From contig JANQQU010000051.1 in NCBI GenBank assembly GCA_028284905.1, forward strand, positions 1 to 35,787: DNA of 35,787 nt, in the 5' to 3' direction. Positions 1 to 7,093 of this stretch are shown here, piece by piece. A model generated the notes under the pieces. That model was not told where the DNA came from and did no database searches. It saw only the letters and a program-made list of their open reading frames with translations. Position 1 is the first letter of the stretch. Each line of letters starts with the position of its first letter. Made by a program: the position numbers and the translations under genes. Origin of the DNA: Calditrichia bacterium (GTDB lineage Bacteria > Calditrichota > Calditrichia > RBG-13-44-9 > J075).

Positions 1-47
1 GTAAGGTAAGCGTTCATGAGAGAATTTAACTGCAAATGAGCAAACGA

Positions 48-99
48 GCAAATGGGCCAGTAGAGGAAATTCATGAATTTCCTCTACTGGCCCATTTGC
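48..99. terminator. Perfect 52-nt palindrome just downstream of the porX-like stop
   Basis: The two 26-nt arms are exactly complementary, with the centre at TCATGA (positions 71-76). The hairpin starts 8 nt beyond the minus-strand stop codon at 108-110. The outer part is made of GCAAATGG-type words that recur at 14223 and 16658, and more such words lie at 32-50. No long U-run follows on the minus strand, so it may be an mRNA-end or REP-like element rather than a classical intrinsic terminator. Confidence 0.7.
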
Positions 100-107
100 C
101 CATTTTA

Positions 108-1670
108 TTATTTCGGTTGCAGGCGTATCACCGGAAGGACCATCTCTTCCAGGGAAATGCCGCCATGCTGAAAACTGTCCCGATAATAAGACAAATATTT
201 ATGATAATTGGTAGGATAGACGAAGTAGTAATCTTCCTTGGCGACGATATAGTTGATGTTAAAATTACGCCGCGGGAGCTTGCCGTCCAGGGGATTGCGG
301 ATAAAAAAAGCATGCTTGTTATCGACCTTCAGATTACGACCGTATTTGTAACGCAAGTTCGTGGAGGTTTCCCGGTCGCCAAGCACTTTCGTACCGCGCA
401 TACAACGAATACTGCCATGGTCGCTGGTGACAATTATGGTCAGATCTTTCCGCTCCGACAACTTCTGGAAAACCCGGTAGATTGGTGAATGTTCAAACCA
501 GGAGCAGGTCAGCGAACGATAGGAGGACTCATCCGGGGCAATTTGTTTCAGGATGGGTAGATCGGAGCGGCTGTGGGCAAGAATATCCACAAAGTTAACC
601 ACGATGCTTAACAATGGCGTATCGAGGTAAGAAGAGAGATTCTTTTCCAGATTACGCGCTTCATCGACGGAGATAATTTTGGTATAGCGTGGCTGGTTGC
701 GCAGTTTTAATCCCAGTAAGCGCAGCTGATCATACATCAACTGGCCTTCGTGGCGATTGCGGCTATGATCGTCATCTTCGCCTTGCGCCCACATTTCCGG
801 ATAGCGTCGTTCCAGTTCGCTGGGCAATAATCCGCTAAAAATTGCATTGCGGGAAAACGGCGTGGCCGTGGGGAGAATACTAAAGTGATAATCTTTTTGA
901 ATGTTATAGTAATTGTAGAAATATTTTTCCATCGCCATCCACTGATCGAGGCGCATGCAGTCGATAACCATGAAAACGACTTTCTTGCCTTCTTTTAATT
1001 CGGGATAGACAAATTTTTCGATAATATCATGGGAAAGTGTCGGGCGATCATCTTTTTCGGCATTCACCCAATTGATGTAATTCTTCTCAATGTACTTCCC
1101 GAATTCAACATTGCACTCCCGGCGCTGGTTATAAAGAATTTCCCGTAGCTCTTCATCGGGAACACTATCCAGCTCCAGATCCCAGTTACAAATTTTCTGG
1201 AACATCTCGATCCAGTCTTCGGGATACATATGAGACATCAGCTGCATGGTGATTTTGTTGATTTCCTGGGTATAATCGCGGGTAATTTTCTTCTGGGAAA
1301 TGTCTCGCGATTCCAGAATCTTTTTCGCCGCAATCAATATTTGACTGGGGTTTACCGGTTTGGTGAGGTAGTCGGTAATTTGTGCGCCGATGGCATCTTC
1401 CATCAGGCTTTCTTCTTCGCTTTTCGTAATCATAATTACCGGCAGTCCCGGGCTAACTTTCTTGATTTCGCCGAGGGCGGTTAGTCCATCCTGGCCGGGC
1501 ATCATTTCATCCAGTAAAACAAGATCAAAAGAGGTTTGTTTGAGCAGATCAAGGCCGTCTTCCGCATTAGTTGCGGTTTCGACATCGTAGCCTTTTTCTC
1601 TCAGGAAAAGTATGTGCGGTTGCAAGAATTCAATTTCGTCGTCCACCCAAAGGATTTTGGCTTTGTTCAT
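108..1670 (-). CDS. porX: PorX-like response regulator with PglZ (alkaline-phosphatase-like) domain
   Basis: A 520-residue cytoplasmic two-component regulator. An N-terminal REC domain (about 1-120) carries the acidic pair D10-D11, phospho-acceptor D54, T82 and K104. A helical linker (about 125-220) leads to a PglZ/alkaline-phosphatase-superfamily domain (about 225-510). The domain shows the expected metal and nucleophile residues: D237 in VIDCMR, T270 in TATPFSRNAIFSG, D362 and H366 in FVDILAH, D417-H418 in TSDHGS, and H502 in QHGGISLEEMV. Length and order match PorX of Bacteroidota, which controls type IX secretion and whose PglZ domain is an oligonucleotide phosphodiesterase. I chose ATG 1670 because AAGGA lies 6 nt upstream; a TTG one codon earlier is less likely. 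No histidine kinase or secretion gene is adjacent. Family call is firm; control of type IX secretion here is inferred. Confidence 0.88.
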   Translation of the reverse strand: MNKAKILWVDDEIEFLQPHILFLREKGYDVETATNAEDGLDLLKQTSFDLVLLDEMMPGQDGLTALGEIKKVSPGLPVIMITKSEEESLMEDAIGAQITDYLTKPVNPSQILIAAKKILESRDISQKKITRDYTQEINKITMQLMSHMYPEDWIEMFQKICNWDLELDSVPDEELREILYNQRRECNVEFGKYIEKNYINWVNAEKDDRPTLSHDIIEKFVYPELKEGKKVVFMVIDCMRLDQWMAMEKYFYNYYNIQKDYHFSILPTATPFSRNAIFSGLLPSELERRYPEMWAQGEDDDHSRNRHEGQLMYDQLRLLGLKLRNQPRYTKIISVDEARNLEKNLSSYLDTPLLSIVVNFVDILAHSRSDLPILKQIAPDESSYRSLTCSWFEHSPIYRVFQKLSERKDLTIIVTSDHGSIRCMRGTKVLGDRETSTNLRYKYGRNLKVDNKHAFFIRNPLDGKLPRRNFNINYIVAKEDYYFVYPTNYHKYLSYYRDSFQHGGISLEEMVLPVIRLQPK

Positions 1671-1729
1671 CAATCGTCCTTCAATTTTAGTAATGTGCTC
1701 GTTCTGTCAGTTAGTGCTGTTTGGTGGCG

Positions 1730-1980
1730 CTTTTGTCGATATGAATCCTTGGAAGATGGTTGTTTTTTTACGTATTTAATCTCTTACTAAAACTATCAAC
1801 TGGGTTCGTTGGCGCTTTTGTAGTGTATGGTTCCGCTCCCGATGGTCGCTGATGGTTCCACTCACTGCGTTCGTTAATGGTTGCGCTCCTGGCGTCGCTG
1901 ATGGTTAACTTCTTTAGGCCTGCTATTTCAACCATCAGCGAAGCGCAACAATTAGCGACCGCAGGGAGCGGAACCATATT
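1730..1980. repeat. 25-nt periodic and inverted repeat cluster in the porX/ompA gap
   Basis: ATGGTT occurs at 1827, 1852, 1877 and 1901, a period of 25, 25 and 24 nt, each followed by CGCTC- or CGCTG-like words. Inverted AACCAT copies lie at 1930 and 1972, so the block folds on itself; 1827-1851 pairs with about 1953-1977 with few mismatches. A second small module, TGGCGCTTTTGT, occurs near 1733 and again near 1809. The 1671-2055 gap holds no gene I can support; its one open frame is built entirely of these repeats. Confidence 0.7.
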
Positions 1981-2055
1981 ATCGAGACCTTAGGCTAAGC
2001 AAGGATTCTGATCTGTTAAAATACATCACTTATCCTCGCGCCAAACCTATCTTCC

Positions 2056-3543
2056 CTACTCACTCTCAGTTGCAATATCCGGATGAATAACAATATCGAT
2101 CCGGCGATTCTTGGCCCGGCCTTCCCGGGTTTCGTTATTGGCAATCGGCTTGTTTTCGCCATAACCGACAGCATCAATTTGATCGCGATTAATATTGCTC
2201 ATATTTGCCAGTAAATATTGCCGAACTGCTTCCGCGCGTTCCTGGGAAAGTTCCAGATTCTTGTTGTCTGATCCATGCGAGTCGGTGTGTCCTTCGATGG
2301 TCAGGCGACTTTCCGGAAAGGTGTTAATCGCATTTTGTACCCGGGTGAGCAGACTGAAATATTTCGGCTCAATCACGGCTTTGTTAACAGCGAAGTTTAA
2401 TCCCACCAAACGAAGGATCACGTCATTCTTTTGGCGGAAGACACGGGCTTCTTCCCGGTCAAACATTTTTTCAACAGTCGCGAATTGCTGACGAATCCGC
2501 TCCTGTGCTTCTATACGCTCTTTCAGGGCAGACTGTTCCTGGGCAATAACGCCCAATTGACTTTCCATTTCGGTAATGCGCGCTTTCAGGTCAACAATTT
2601 GCTGATCGCGATCGGCGAGATCCTGGGTAAGACGCTCAACCTGATCCTGCTTGGTGCGGATGTAGTCGATAATGTTGTCTGCCGGTTTATCATAGCCTTC
2701 ATCAAATTCCGCGACAGCGTCCATCGCTGAAGCAATTGCTTGTAAAGGCATTTCTGCCTCCAGCAATAGATCTTCCAGATCTTTCTTTTCTTTCTTAAAT
2801 GCATTGATCTTTTGGGCGAGATAAAGTGCATGCTTGGCTTCATACTTGGCCTGCTGGGCGAGGCTGCGCGCTACGTCTTTATCATAGCGATTTTCTTCCA
2901 GCTCCTGCTCGGCTTTTGCGACCAAACTGCGAGCGCGCTCTAATGTGAGCGGGGCGCGATCTTTTACTTTCTGTTTATCGGCAGCGTCCAGCAATGCGCG
3001 GGTTTCGTTCAGATAATTTGCCTTGATTGCTTCCAGCTCTGCCTGGCGAAATAGCGCTTCTGCTTCGCTGGATTTTTTCTTGGCATTATTGACGTTGCCG
3101 TCTTCCAGCTTCATTGCGGCTTCCCGAAATTTTTCCTCGCCTTTATCCCACAAAATCTGGGTGTATTTGTCGGCATTGGCTTTCAGGGCATCCTGACGGG
3201 CTTTAATGGAAAAGTTCAGGGTTACTTCCGCCAGCTTGGTTGCTTCGATCGCTTTGTTGAAATAAGCGACACTGGCTTTCAGTTTTTTACGAATGTTGTC
3301 GAGATTTTTCCCGCGGTCATATTCGGATTCCGCTTCTCGGTGGAGTTTAATCGCCTGGCTATAGTTCTTGGGGGAAAGATATTTAGCCTGCGCTTCGTCA
3401 GCCGATTTTAAGCTGGCGTTTGCTTCCTGAAAAAGAGTTTCCTTGACACCCTGGGCGAAAATTGTCTGGGTGCCCGCAAGCAGCAATAATACCAGCAGTA
3501 ATTTTCCAAAACCACTTACCGATTGCACACGATTCCGCTTCAT
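2056..3543 (-). CDS. OmpA-domain envelope protein with long coiled-coil region
   Basis: A 495-residue exported protein. An N-terminal signal peptide has a hydrophobic run LLLVLLLLAG and a likely cut after FAQ. Residues about 35-360 are a charged, Ala/Glu/Lys-rich helical region with heptad-like spacing, typical of periplasmic coiled coils. The C-terminal OmpA-like peptidoglycan-binding domain (about 378-490) shows NFAVNKAVIEPKY, then IEGHTDSHGSDNKNLELSQ and the terminal NRRIDIVI, with the Asp and Arg that bind diaminopimelate in this family. It probably links the outer membrane to the cell wall or spans the periplasm. There is no beta-barrel. The start at 3543 has AAGGAG 8 nt upstream. It stands alone between two long gaps. 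A role beyond cell-wall attachment cannot be read. Confidence 0.88.
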   Translation of the reverse strand: MKRNRVQSVSGFGKLLLVLLLLAGTQTIFAQGVKETLFQEANASLKSADEAQAKYLSPKNYSQAIKLHREAESEYDRGKNLDNIRKKLKASVAYFNKAIEATKLAEVTLNFSIKARQDALKANADKYTQILWDKGEEKFREAAMKLEDGNVNNAKKKSSEAEALFRQAELEAIKANYLNETRALLDAADKQKVKDRAPLTLERARSLVAKAEQELEENRYDKDVARSLAQQAKYEAKHALYLAQKINAFKKEKKDLEDLLLEAEMPLQAIASAMDAVAEFDEGYDKPADNIIDYIRTKQDQVERLTQDLADRDQQIVDLKARITEMESQLGVIAQEQSALKERIEAQERIRQQFATVEKMFDREEARVFRQKNDVILRLVGLNFAVNKAVIEPKYFSLLTRVQNAINTFPESRLTIEGHTDSHGSDNKNLELSQERAEAVRQYLLANMSNINRDQIDAVGYGENKPIANNETREGRAKNRRIDIVIHPDIATESE

Positions 3544-3985
3544 TGTGATTTCTCCTTGAATTCTGATAATATAGGGATGGTAAAATTTTCTGACATATCG
3601 TTATCTATTGTCGATGTTTTTCTGCCTTTCTTGATCCTTTTGCAGAAAATGTAAAAGAATGTAGATGGCTGGGTTAATATAAAGAATGTTTATAACCGGC
3701 GTTAGTAAAAATGTATTCAATTTTCGCAGCATGAAAAACCCCTCTAACAGCTATTTACATACTGCCTAAGGGATGATTTCCAGTCTTCAAATCTATTTTT
3801 GCACAACACTGCGCAAAATATGACAAAATTACCTGTCAATATCCCCCGAACTCCGCTAAAAATAAGCCTTTCTGAGTGGCACATGATTTGATTTAGATCA
3901 GTTTTTCGAGAATTAATCATCAATTCGAAAAGTTGCCCGAAGAACGATCTTCTCCCACTCTTAGCCAATAAGGAAGGTAAATATT
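3544..3985. promoter_or_regulatory. Divergent gap between OmpA-domain gene and sigma factor; FNR/CRP-like site
   Basis: This 442-nt gap must hold the promoters of both divergent genes. At 3888-3901 the sequence TTGATTTAGATCAG matches an FNR-type half-site pair (TTGAT-N4-ATCAA) at 9 of 10 positions, 85 nt before the sigma-factor start. A purine-rich ribosome site AAGGAAGG precedes ATG 3986. A 74-codon open frame on the minus strand (3744-3968) has no ribosome site and no recognisable content, so I leave it out. Confidence 0.3.
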
Positions 3986-4501
3986 ATGGAAGCTATCAAT
4001 TCGTCAGATAGAACTGCCAGTATCGAACGATTTTTTCGTGAGGAAAAGGTGTTGGAAAAAATAACCCGGATTGTCTGTTTTCAGGTAAACGGATCTTGTG
4101 AAGACCGGGAAGATTTAATCTCGGAAATCGTCAAGGTTTTACTGATGAATCTAAGAAGAGGGTTATACATCCCGGAGAAGGCTACTTTTAATGCATACCT
4201 GCGGGGAATTATTCGTCATAAAATCAGCGATTACTTCCGACGCAAAAAATTTGCCTCATTTACTGAAATACAAGAACCTGCTTACGAGGGGAGGAGTGAA
4301 AAGCTGCTATTGCAGGCAGAGGAAAAACAACGCTTGCGGAGGTCAATACACAAGTTGGAGCGCAAATATCAGTCGGTAATTATTCTTCGTTATTATCAGC
4401 AGGCTGGTATTGCCGAAATCGCCGAACAGTTAAATCTCGACGAGCGAAAAGTGTATAATCGTATACATTACGGCTTGCGGAAGTTGCGGGATTATATTTG
4501 A
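3986..4501 (+). CDS. ECF-type RNA polymerase sigma factor
   Basis: A 171-residue sigma-70-family factor. Region 2 is around residues 25-95, ending in the helix FNAYLRGIIRHKISDYFRRKK that contacts the -10 element. Region 4 is at about 115-170 with the helix-turn-helix IAEIAEQLNLDERKVYNRIH followed by YGLRKLRDYI. It lacks region 1 and 3, as ECF factors do. ATG 3986 follows AAGGAAGG at good spacing. The next gene on the strand does not look like a classical anti-sigma factor (no zinc-binding HxxxCxxC and no cytoplasmic domain before a membrane helix). A strong hairpin lies 60 nt after the stop. The inducing signal is unknown. Confidence 0.88.
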   Translation: MEAINSSDRTASIERFFREEKVLEKITRIVCFQVNGSCEDREDLISEIVKVLLMNLRRGLYIPEKATFNAYLRGIIRHKISDYFRRKKFASFTEIQEPAYEGRSEKLLLQAEEKQRLRRSIHKLERKYQSVIILRYYQQAGIAEIAEQLNLDERKVYNRIHYGLRKLRDYI

Positions 4502-4561
4502 ATCAAGTCGCTGGATTTGAGCAAATCACCAAGAGTTTTTTCCGAGCCTTTGACGAATTCA

Positions 4562-4608
4562 TTTCGACATTTCTGTCGAAAATAGCCCCAAATTACTACT
4601 TCAGGGGC
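4562..4608 (+). terminator. Two hairpins after the sigma-factor gene
   Basis: TTTCGACA (4562-4569) pairs perfectly with TGTCGAAA (4574-4581) around a TTTC loop, and GCCCC (4585-4589) can pair with GGGGC (4604-4608). Both lie between the sigma-factor stop and the next gene's ribosome site. They could end the first transcript or form the leader of the second gene; the U-run is weak. Confidence 0.45.
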
Positions 4609-4672
4609 GAAAACAGCCCGTTTTTACGTTTGGTACGAAAATCGCTTTTTACTGGCAAAACATTAACCGGAA

Positions 4673-4693
4673 ACCGCCTGGCGGTAAAGGAGG
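4673..4693 (+). promoter_or_regulatory. Small hairpin and Shine-Dalgarno that fix the GTG start at 4699
   Basis: ACCGC-CTG-GCGGT (4673-4685) forms a tight hairpin directly before AAAGGAGG (4686-4693), which is 5 nt upstream of GTG 4699. This is the strongest ribosome site in the neighbourhood. It shows that translation starts here and not at the TTG that overlaps the sigma-factor stop codon. Confidence 0.6.
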
Positions 4694-4698
4694 CGTTA

Positions 4699-5256
4699 GT
4701 GAGAAGCGTTTTGATACTGTGTTTGGTTTTGTTCCTTTCTCAGTCACTCTTGGGGCAAAATAGTTTCTATGAACCATCTGATAAGGCGTCGTTGAAAAGT
4801 CCGCGAGTGGCCGTGATGCGGGCGATCGGAAATACCATTATTCCAGCCCTGGTAGGATCCTATATGATTGAGAATACCAATCCTGATCTGGCACTGGGCG
4901 GATGGACAATGTTGGCTTTCGGGAGCATTTTCGGTCCATCCAGCGGCAATCTCTACGCGAAGGACGGGAAGCGGGGCTATACGGGCATCGCCATTCGTTC
5001 GTTGAGTGTTGCGTTCTTTTTTCTTTCTGCCGGTGCACTGTTTCGGGAAGGGCAAAGTGGGGCCGATCATGAACTGATGGTCACCCTGCTTTATGGTAAT
5101 TTTTTTGTGCTGCTCGGTAGTGCTGCCTGGAATATACAAAGCGCCCCGGCTTCCGTGCGGGAATATAATGAGCGCTATTTTGAGCGATACAGCATAGCGC
5201 CATTAATTGACCCGAAGCGAAAAACGGCAGGATTGCAACTAGCCATCCGGTTTTAG
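4699..5256 (+). CDS. Exported or membrane protein of unknown function
   Basis: I do not recognise this protein. From GTG 4699 it is 185 residues: a signal-peptide-like start (RSVLILCLVLFLSQSLLGQN), then several weakly hydrophobic segments (about 38-55, 62-80, 93-112 and 124-142) separated by short polar loops, and a polar C-terminus rich in Arg/Tyr ending LQLAIRF. The open frame extends 67 codons upstream to a TTG at 4498 overlapping the sigma-factor stop, but that part lacks hydrophobic or domain character and contains hairpins, whereas GTG 4699 has AAAGGAGG. Its 3' end overlaps the opposite-strand YciI gene by 18 nt. It could be an inner-membrane protein or a small outer-membrane-associated protein. 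Function unknown. Confidence 0.65.
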   Translation: MRSVLILCLVLFLSQSLLGQNSFYEPSDKASLKSPRVAVMRAIGNTIIPALVGSYMIENTNPDLALGGWTMLAFGSIFGPSSGNLYAKDGKRGYTGIAIRSLSVAFFFLSAGALFREGQSGADHELMVTLLYGNFFVLLGSAAWNIQSAPASVREYNERYFERYSIAPLIDPKRKTAGLQLAIRF

Positions 5257-5574
5257 TTGTTGCCAATTGCCCGATTGGGCAACACGGTAGGGATACATTT
5301 CCGGTGTCATAACACCACCGGAAACACCCGGATCGGCAGCAACGATTTCCCGGGCCTGTGTTTCGGAATCTGCCAGAAACAGGTAGAGTCCGAAGCTTTT
5401 TTCATCAGCAGTCTGCGTCCGCCCGAAAAAGATGGCGACTTCATCAGCGACCAATTGCTGTAAATATTCACCATGCGCCTGGATAATCGGGAGCTCCGCT
5501 GCCAGTGGGCCTTCGGTAAGCATCGCCAGGCGAGTTGGGCGCAGCAGGCACAAATATTGTTGCTTCTCTGTCAT
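5239..5574 (-). CDS. YciI-like (YCII domain) protein, cytoplasmic
   Basis: A 111-residue protein with a single ferredoxin-like YCII domain: an N-terminal strand YLCLLRPTR, a central helix with the conserved His (about residue 34, in IIQAHGEYLQQL), and a later half with FGLYLFLADSETQAREIVAADPGV typical of the family. The biochemical role of YCII proteins is mostly unknown; some are dehydrochlorinase- or muconolactone-isomerase-like. It starts 2 nt after the stop of the exported paralogue upstream, so both are surely co-transcribed. Its last 18 nt overlap the end of the convergent plus-strand gene. Confidence 0.75.
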   Translation of the reverse strand: MTEKQQYLCLLRPTRLAMLTEGPLAAELPIIQAHGEYLQQLVADEVAIFFGRTQTADEKSFGLYLFLADSETQAREIVAADPGVSGGVMTPEMYPYRVAQSGNWQQLKPDG

Positions 5575-5576
5575 TA

Positions 5577-6035
5577 TTATTCATCCTTCATTGGAGGTTT
5601 GTGGCCAGCATAGGTTAACCCGGCCGGGCCATACCACTCAAGCACTTCGATGGTTAGCCGACCGGCTTTTACTGCCGGATCATCTTTCATCAGGGCAATG
5701 GCCGCTTCTTTTGTGGGGACATCGAAGATGAAAATGCCTGCCAGCGCATCTTTCGGGGCATCTTCGCCCTGGACGAACGGACCGGCAATGATTAAATCCC
5801 CGGCGGCAGCCATTTTTCCGATATGGGCCATATGTCCCTTACCGATCTCTTCAATTTCTGGAGTGCGCTCCGCTGTCCAGTTCGGGCCGCGCTTGAGGAA
5901 GCCCATAAAGTAAGAGCGCATGGAAAATTCTTCTTTTTGCTCGATAGATTGTGTTTCCGACCCAGTGGCCGGTGCAGTCGATTGTTGCGCAAAAATTAGA
6001 GAAGTATATAGTAATACAATGCAGAGCATTTTCAT
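5577..6035 (-). CDS. Exported YciI-like protein
   Basis: A 152-residue protein with an N-terminal signal sequence (MKMLCIVLLYTSLIFAQQ, probable cut after FAQ), a short polar linker (about 19-40), and a YCII domain (about 41-140). The domain carries MGFLKRGPNW, then the His/Asp segment HMAHIGKMAAAGDLIIAGPF, and FIFDVPTKEAAIALMKDDPAVKAG. The His-Asp pair proposed as catalytic in this family is kept. Export is unusual, because YciI proteins are normally cytoplasmic. It is first of a two-gene unit with the cytoplasmic relative at 5239-5574 (2-nt gap). The start has AAAGGAT a few nucleotides upstream. The substrate is unknown. Confidence 0.78.
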   Translation of the reverse strand: MKMLCIVLLYTSLIFAQQSTAPATGSETQSIEQKEEFSMRSYFMGFLKRGPNWTAERTPEIEEIGKGHMAHIGKMAAAGDLIIAGPFVQGEDAPKDALAGIFIFDVPTKEAAIALMKDDPAVKAGRLTIEVLEWYGPAGLTYAGHKPPMKDE

Positions 6036-6090
6036 GATCTATCCTTTCAAAATCATTCATTGTTTTTTGGGGGGATTCTTAAAGAGAGTA

Positions 6091-6122
6091 GATGGTTCCC
6101 TGGGTTAAAACAGGGAACCATC
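6091..6122 (-). terminator. 12-bp perfect hairpin after the VOC gene
   Basis: GATGGTTCCCTG (6091-6102) and CAGGGAACCATC (6111-6122) are exact inverted copies around an 8-nt loop. It begins 7 nt beyond the minus-strand stop at 6130-6132. There is no clear U-run, so it is either a weak terminator or an mRNA 3'-end stabiliser. The ATGGTTCC word also occurs in the 1827-1977 repeat block. Confidence 0.6.
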
Positions 6123-6129
6123 AAAAGCA

Positions 6130-6489
6130 TTATTGTGTGCTTTTAACCAGGCCAACCACATTGCCTTCCGGGTCTGCGAAAAGGGCGAAGGTAACCATGT
6201 CCGGAATTTCCGTTACCGGGACGATCGTTTGGCCTCCCATACCGCTAATCTTATCCAGATAAGCTTGTGGATCATCGACTTCGATGTAGACCGTTACCTG
6301 CGGGGTTTCGCCATCCGGTGCCTGGGCAACACCACCGCCAATTGCGCCGGATTCCTGGGCCGGTTGAACCATGCCGTACTTCATCGGGTTATTCGCATCG
6401 ATTTCCCAATCAAAAATTTTGCTGTAAAACGATTGTAACTTCTCTGCATCTTTACCTAAAATCTCAAAATGAACAACGGGTGCAGCCAT
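6130..6489 (-). CDS. VOC-family (glyoxalase/bleomycin-resistance-like) protein
   Basis: A 119-residue vicinal-oxygen-chelate protein with the paired beta-alpha-beta-beta-beta modules. VVHFEILGKDAEKLQSFYSKIFDW opens the first, a Gly-rich centre SGAIGGGVAQAP follows, then VTVYIEVDDPQAYLDKISGMGG and the closing FALFADPEGNVVGLVK. The metal-ligand candidates are H7, E49-region residues and the Glu/Asp in DPEGN. It is most like the small glyoxalase-like proteins annotated as predicted enzymes or lactoylglutathione-lyase relatives. The start is preceded by AGGAG. The substrate cannot be inferred. Confidence 0.85.
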   Translation of the reverse strand: MAAPVVHFEILGKDAEKLQSFYSKIFDWEIDANNPMKYGMVQPAQESGAIGGGVAQAPDGETPQVTVYIEVDDPQAYLDKISGMGGQTIVPVTEIPDMVTFALFADPEGNVVGLVKSTQ

Positions 6490-6630
6490 AATAATACTCC
6501 TTTAGTTTAGTGGATTGAAATATTTTTCTTATCCACCACCTTGACCGATTTTTTCTACGATGCTCCGGCAAGAATGTTCACAAATTTCCGGGCAAAAAAA
6601 AGTAAATTCTTATTCCTGCTTTGTTTTTCA

Positions 6631-6665
6631 AATTCCGAATTCCGAATTCTAAATTCCGAATTCAA
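6631..6665. repeat. Five 7-nt units (AATTCCG type) next to a stop codon
   Basis: The units AATTCCG, AATTCCG, AATTCTA, AATTCCG and AATTCAA follow one another with no gap, ending 1 nt before the minus-strand stop at 6667-6669. Because AATT and GAATTC are self-complementary, the block can fold on either strand. It lies at the 3' end of the four-helix membrane protein gene. The 6490-6630 stretch otherwise holds nothing I recognise. Confidence 0.75.
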
Positions 6666-6666
6666 T

Positions 6667-7020
6667 CTACGCTTTTTGCAAACCATATTTCTGGGTCGCA
6701 TATCCAACGATTGCACCAACGAGCGAACCGGGAAGAATGATCTGCCAGAAATAGTTGTTGCCGGTTGCCGGGTCTTCCGCGATGGCAAAGGGCAGGGTGA
6801 TCAGGAAAGCAATCACTAAACCGCCGATGATACCGATCGGGAGCGAGTTTACTTTTTTCGCAAGAAAACCGATTGCAGTACCGGCGAGCAATCCCTTAAA
6901 AGTTGATCCCATAATAATAGTCATCATCTGATCGCGCACTTCCGGAGTAAACCAGGCGGTTAATCCATCAAAAAATCCCAATACAGCCCCTAACAAAATT
7001 CCTAAAACCAGTTTCGACAT
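6667..7020 (-). CDS. Small four-helix integral membrane protein, unknown function
   Basis: A 117-residue protein with four predicted membrane segments (about 3-23, 33-54, 60-81 and 90-112), Gly-rich helices (LGILLGAVLGFFDGL, LAGTAIGFLA, GIIGGLVIAFL, GSLVGAIVGYA) and very short loops. The Gly-rich helices and symmetry resemble small glycine-zipper or transporter-like membrane proteins, but I cannot place it in a named family. A ribosome site (GGAGAC) precedes the start at 7020. The stop is abutted by a 7-nt repeat block. Probably monocistronic. Confidence 0.7.
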   Translation of the reverse strand: MSKLVLGILLGAVLGFFDGLTAWFTPEVRDQMMTIIMGSTFKGLLAGTAIGFLAKKVNSLPIGIIGGLVIAFLITLPFAIAEDPATGNNYFWQIILPGSLVGAIVGYATQKYGLQKA

Positions 7021-7093
7021 TTCCGTCTCCTTTGTTGTTAAATGATGCTTACTAACCTCTTTGAAATTCTATTCAACAAAAAAAATGAATCCT

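Noticed and set aside
108-1670. PglZ domain read as part of a BREX or Pgl phage-defence system
   Set aside because: It is fused to a REC domain in the PorX order and no BREX genes (brxC, pglX, brxL) are nearby.
1768-1977. Minus-strand open frame of 69 codons
   Set aside because: It is made only of the 25-nt repeat words and has no ribosome site.
3744-3968. Minus-strand open frame of 74 codons in the OmpA/sigma gap
   Set aside because: No ribosome site, no recognisable domain, and it overlaps the expected promoter region.
4498-4698. TTG start for the exported-protein gene
   Set aside because: No ribosome site, hairpins in the extension, and a strong Shine-Dalgarno plus signal peptide at GTG 4699.
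3986-5256. Sigma / anti-sigma factor pair
   Set aside because: The downstream product begins with a signal peptide and has no cytoplasmic anti-sigma domain or zinc motif.
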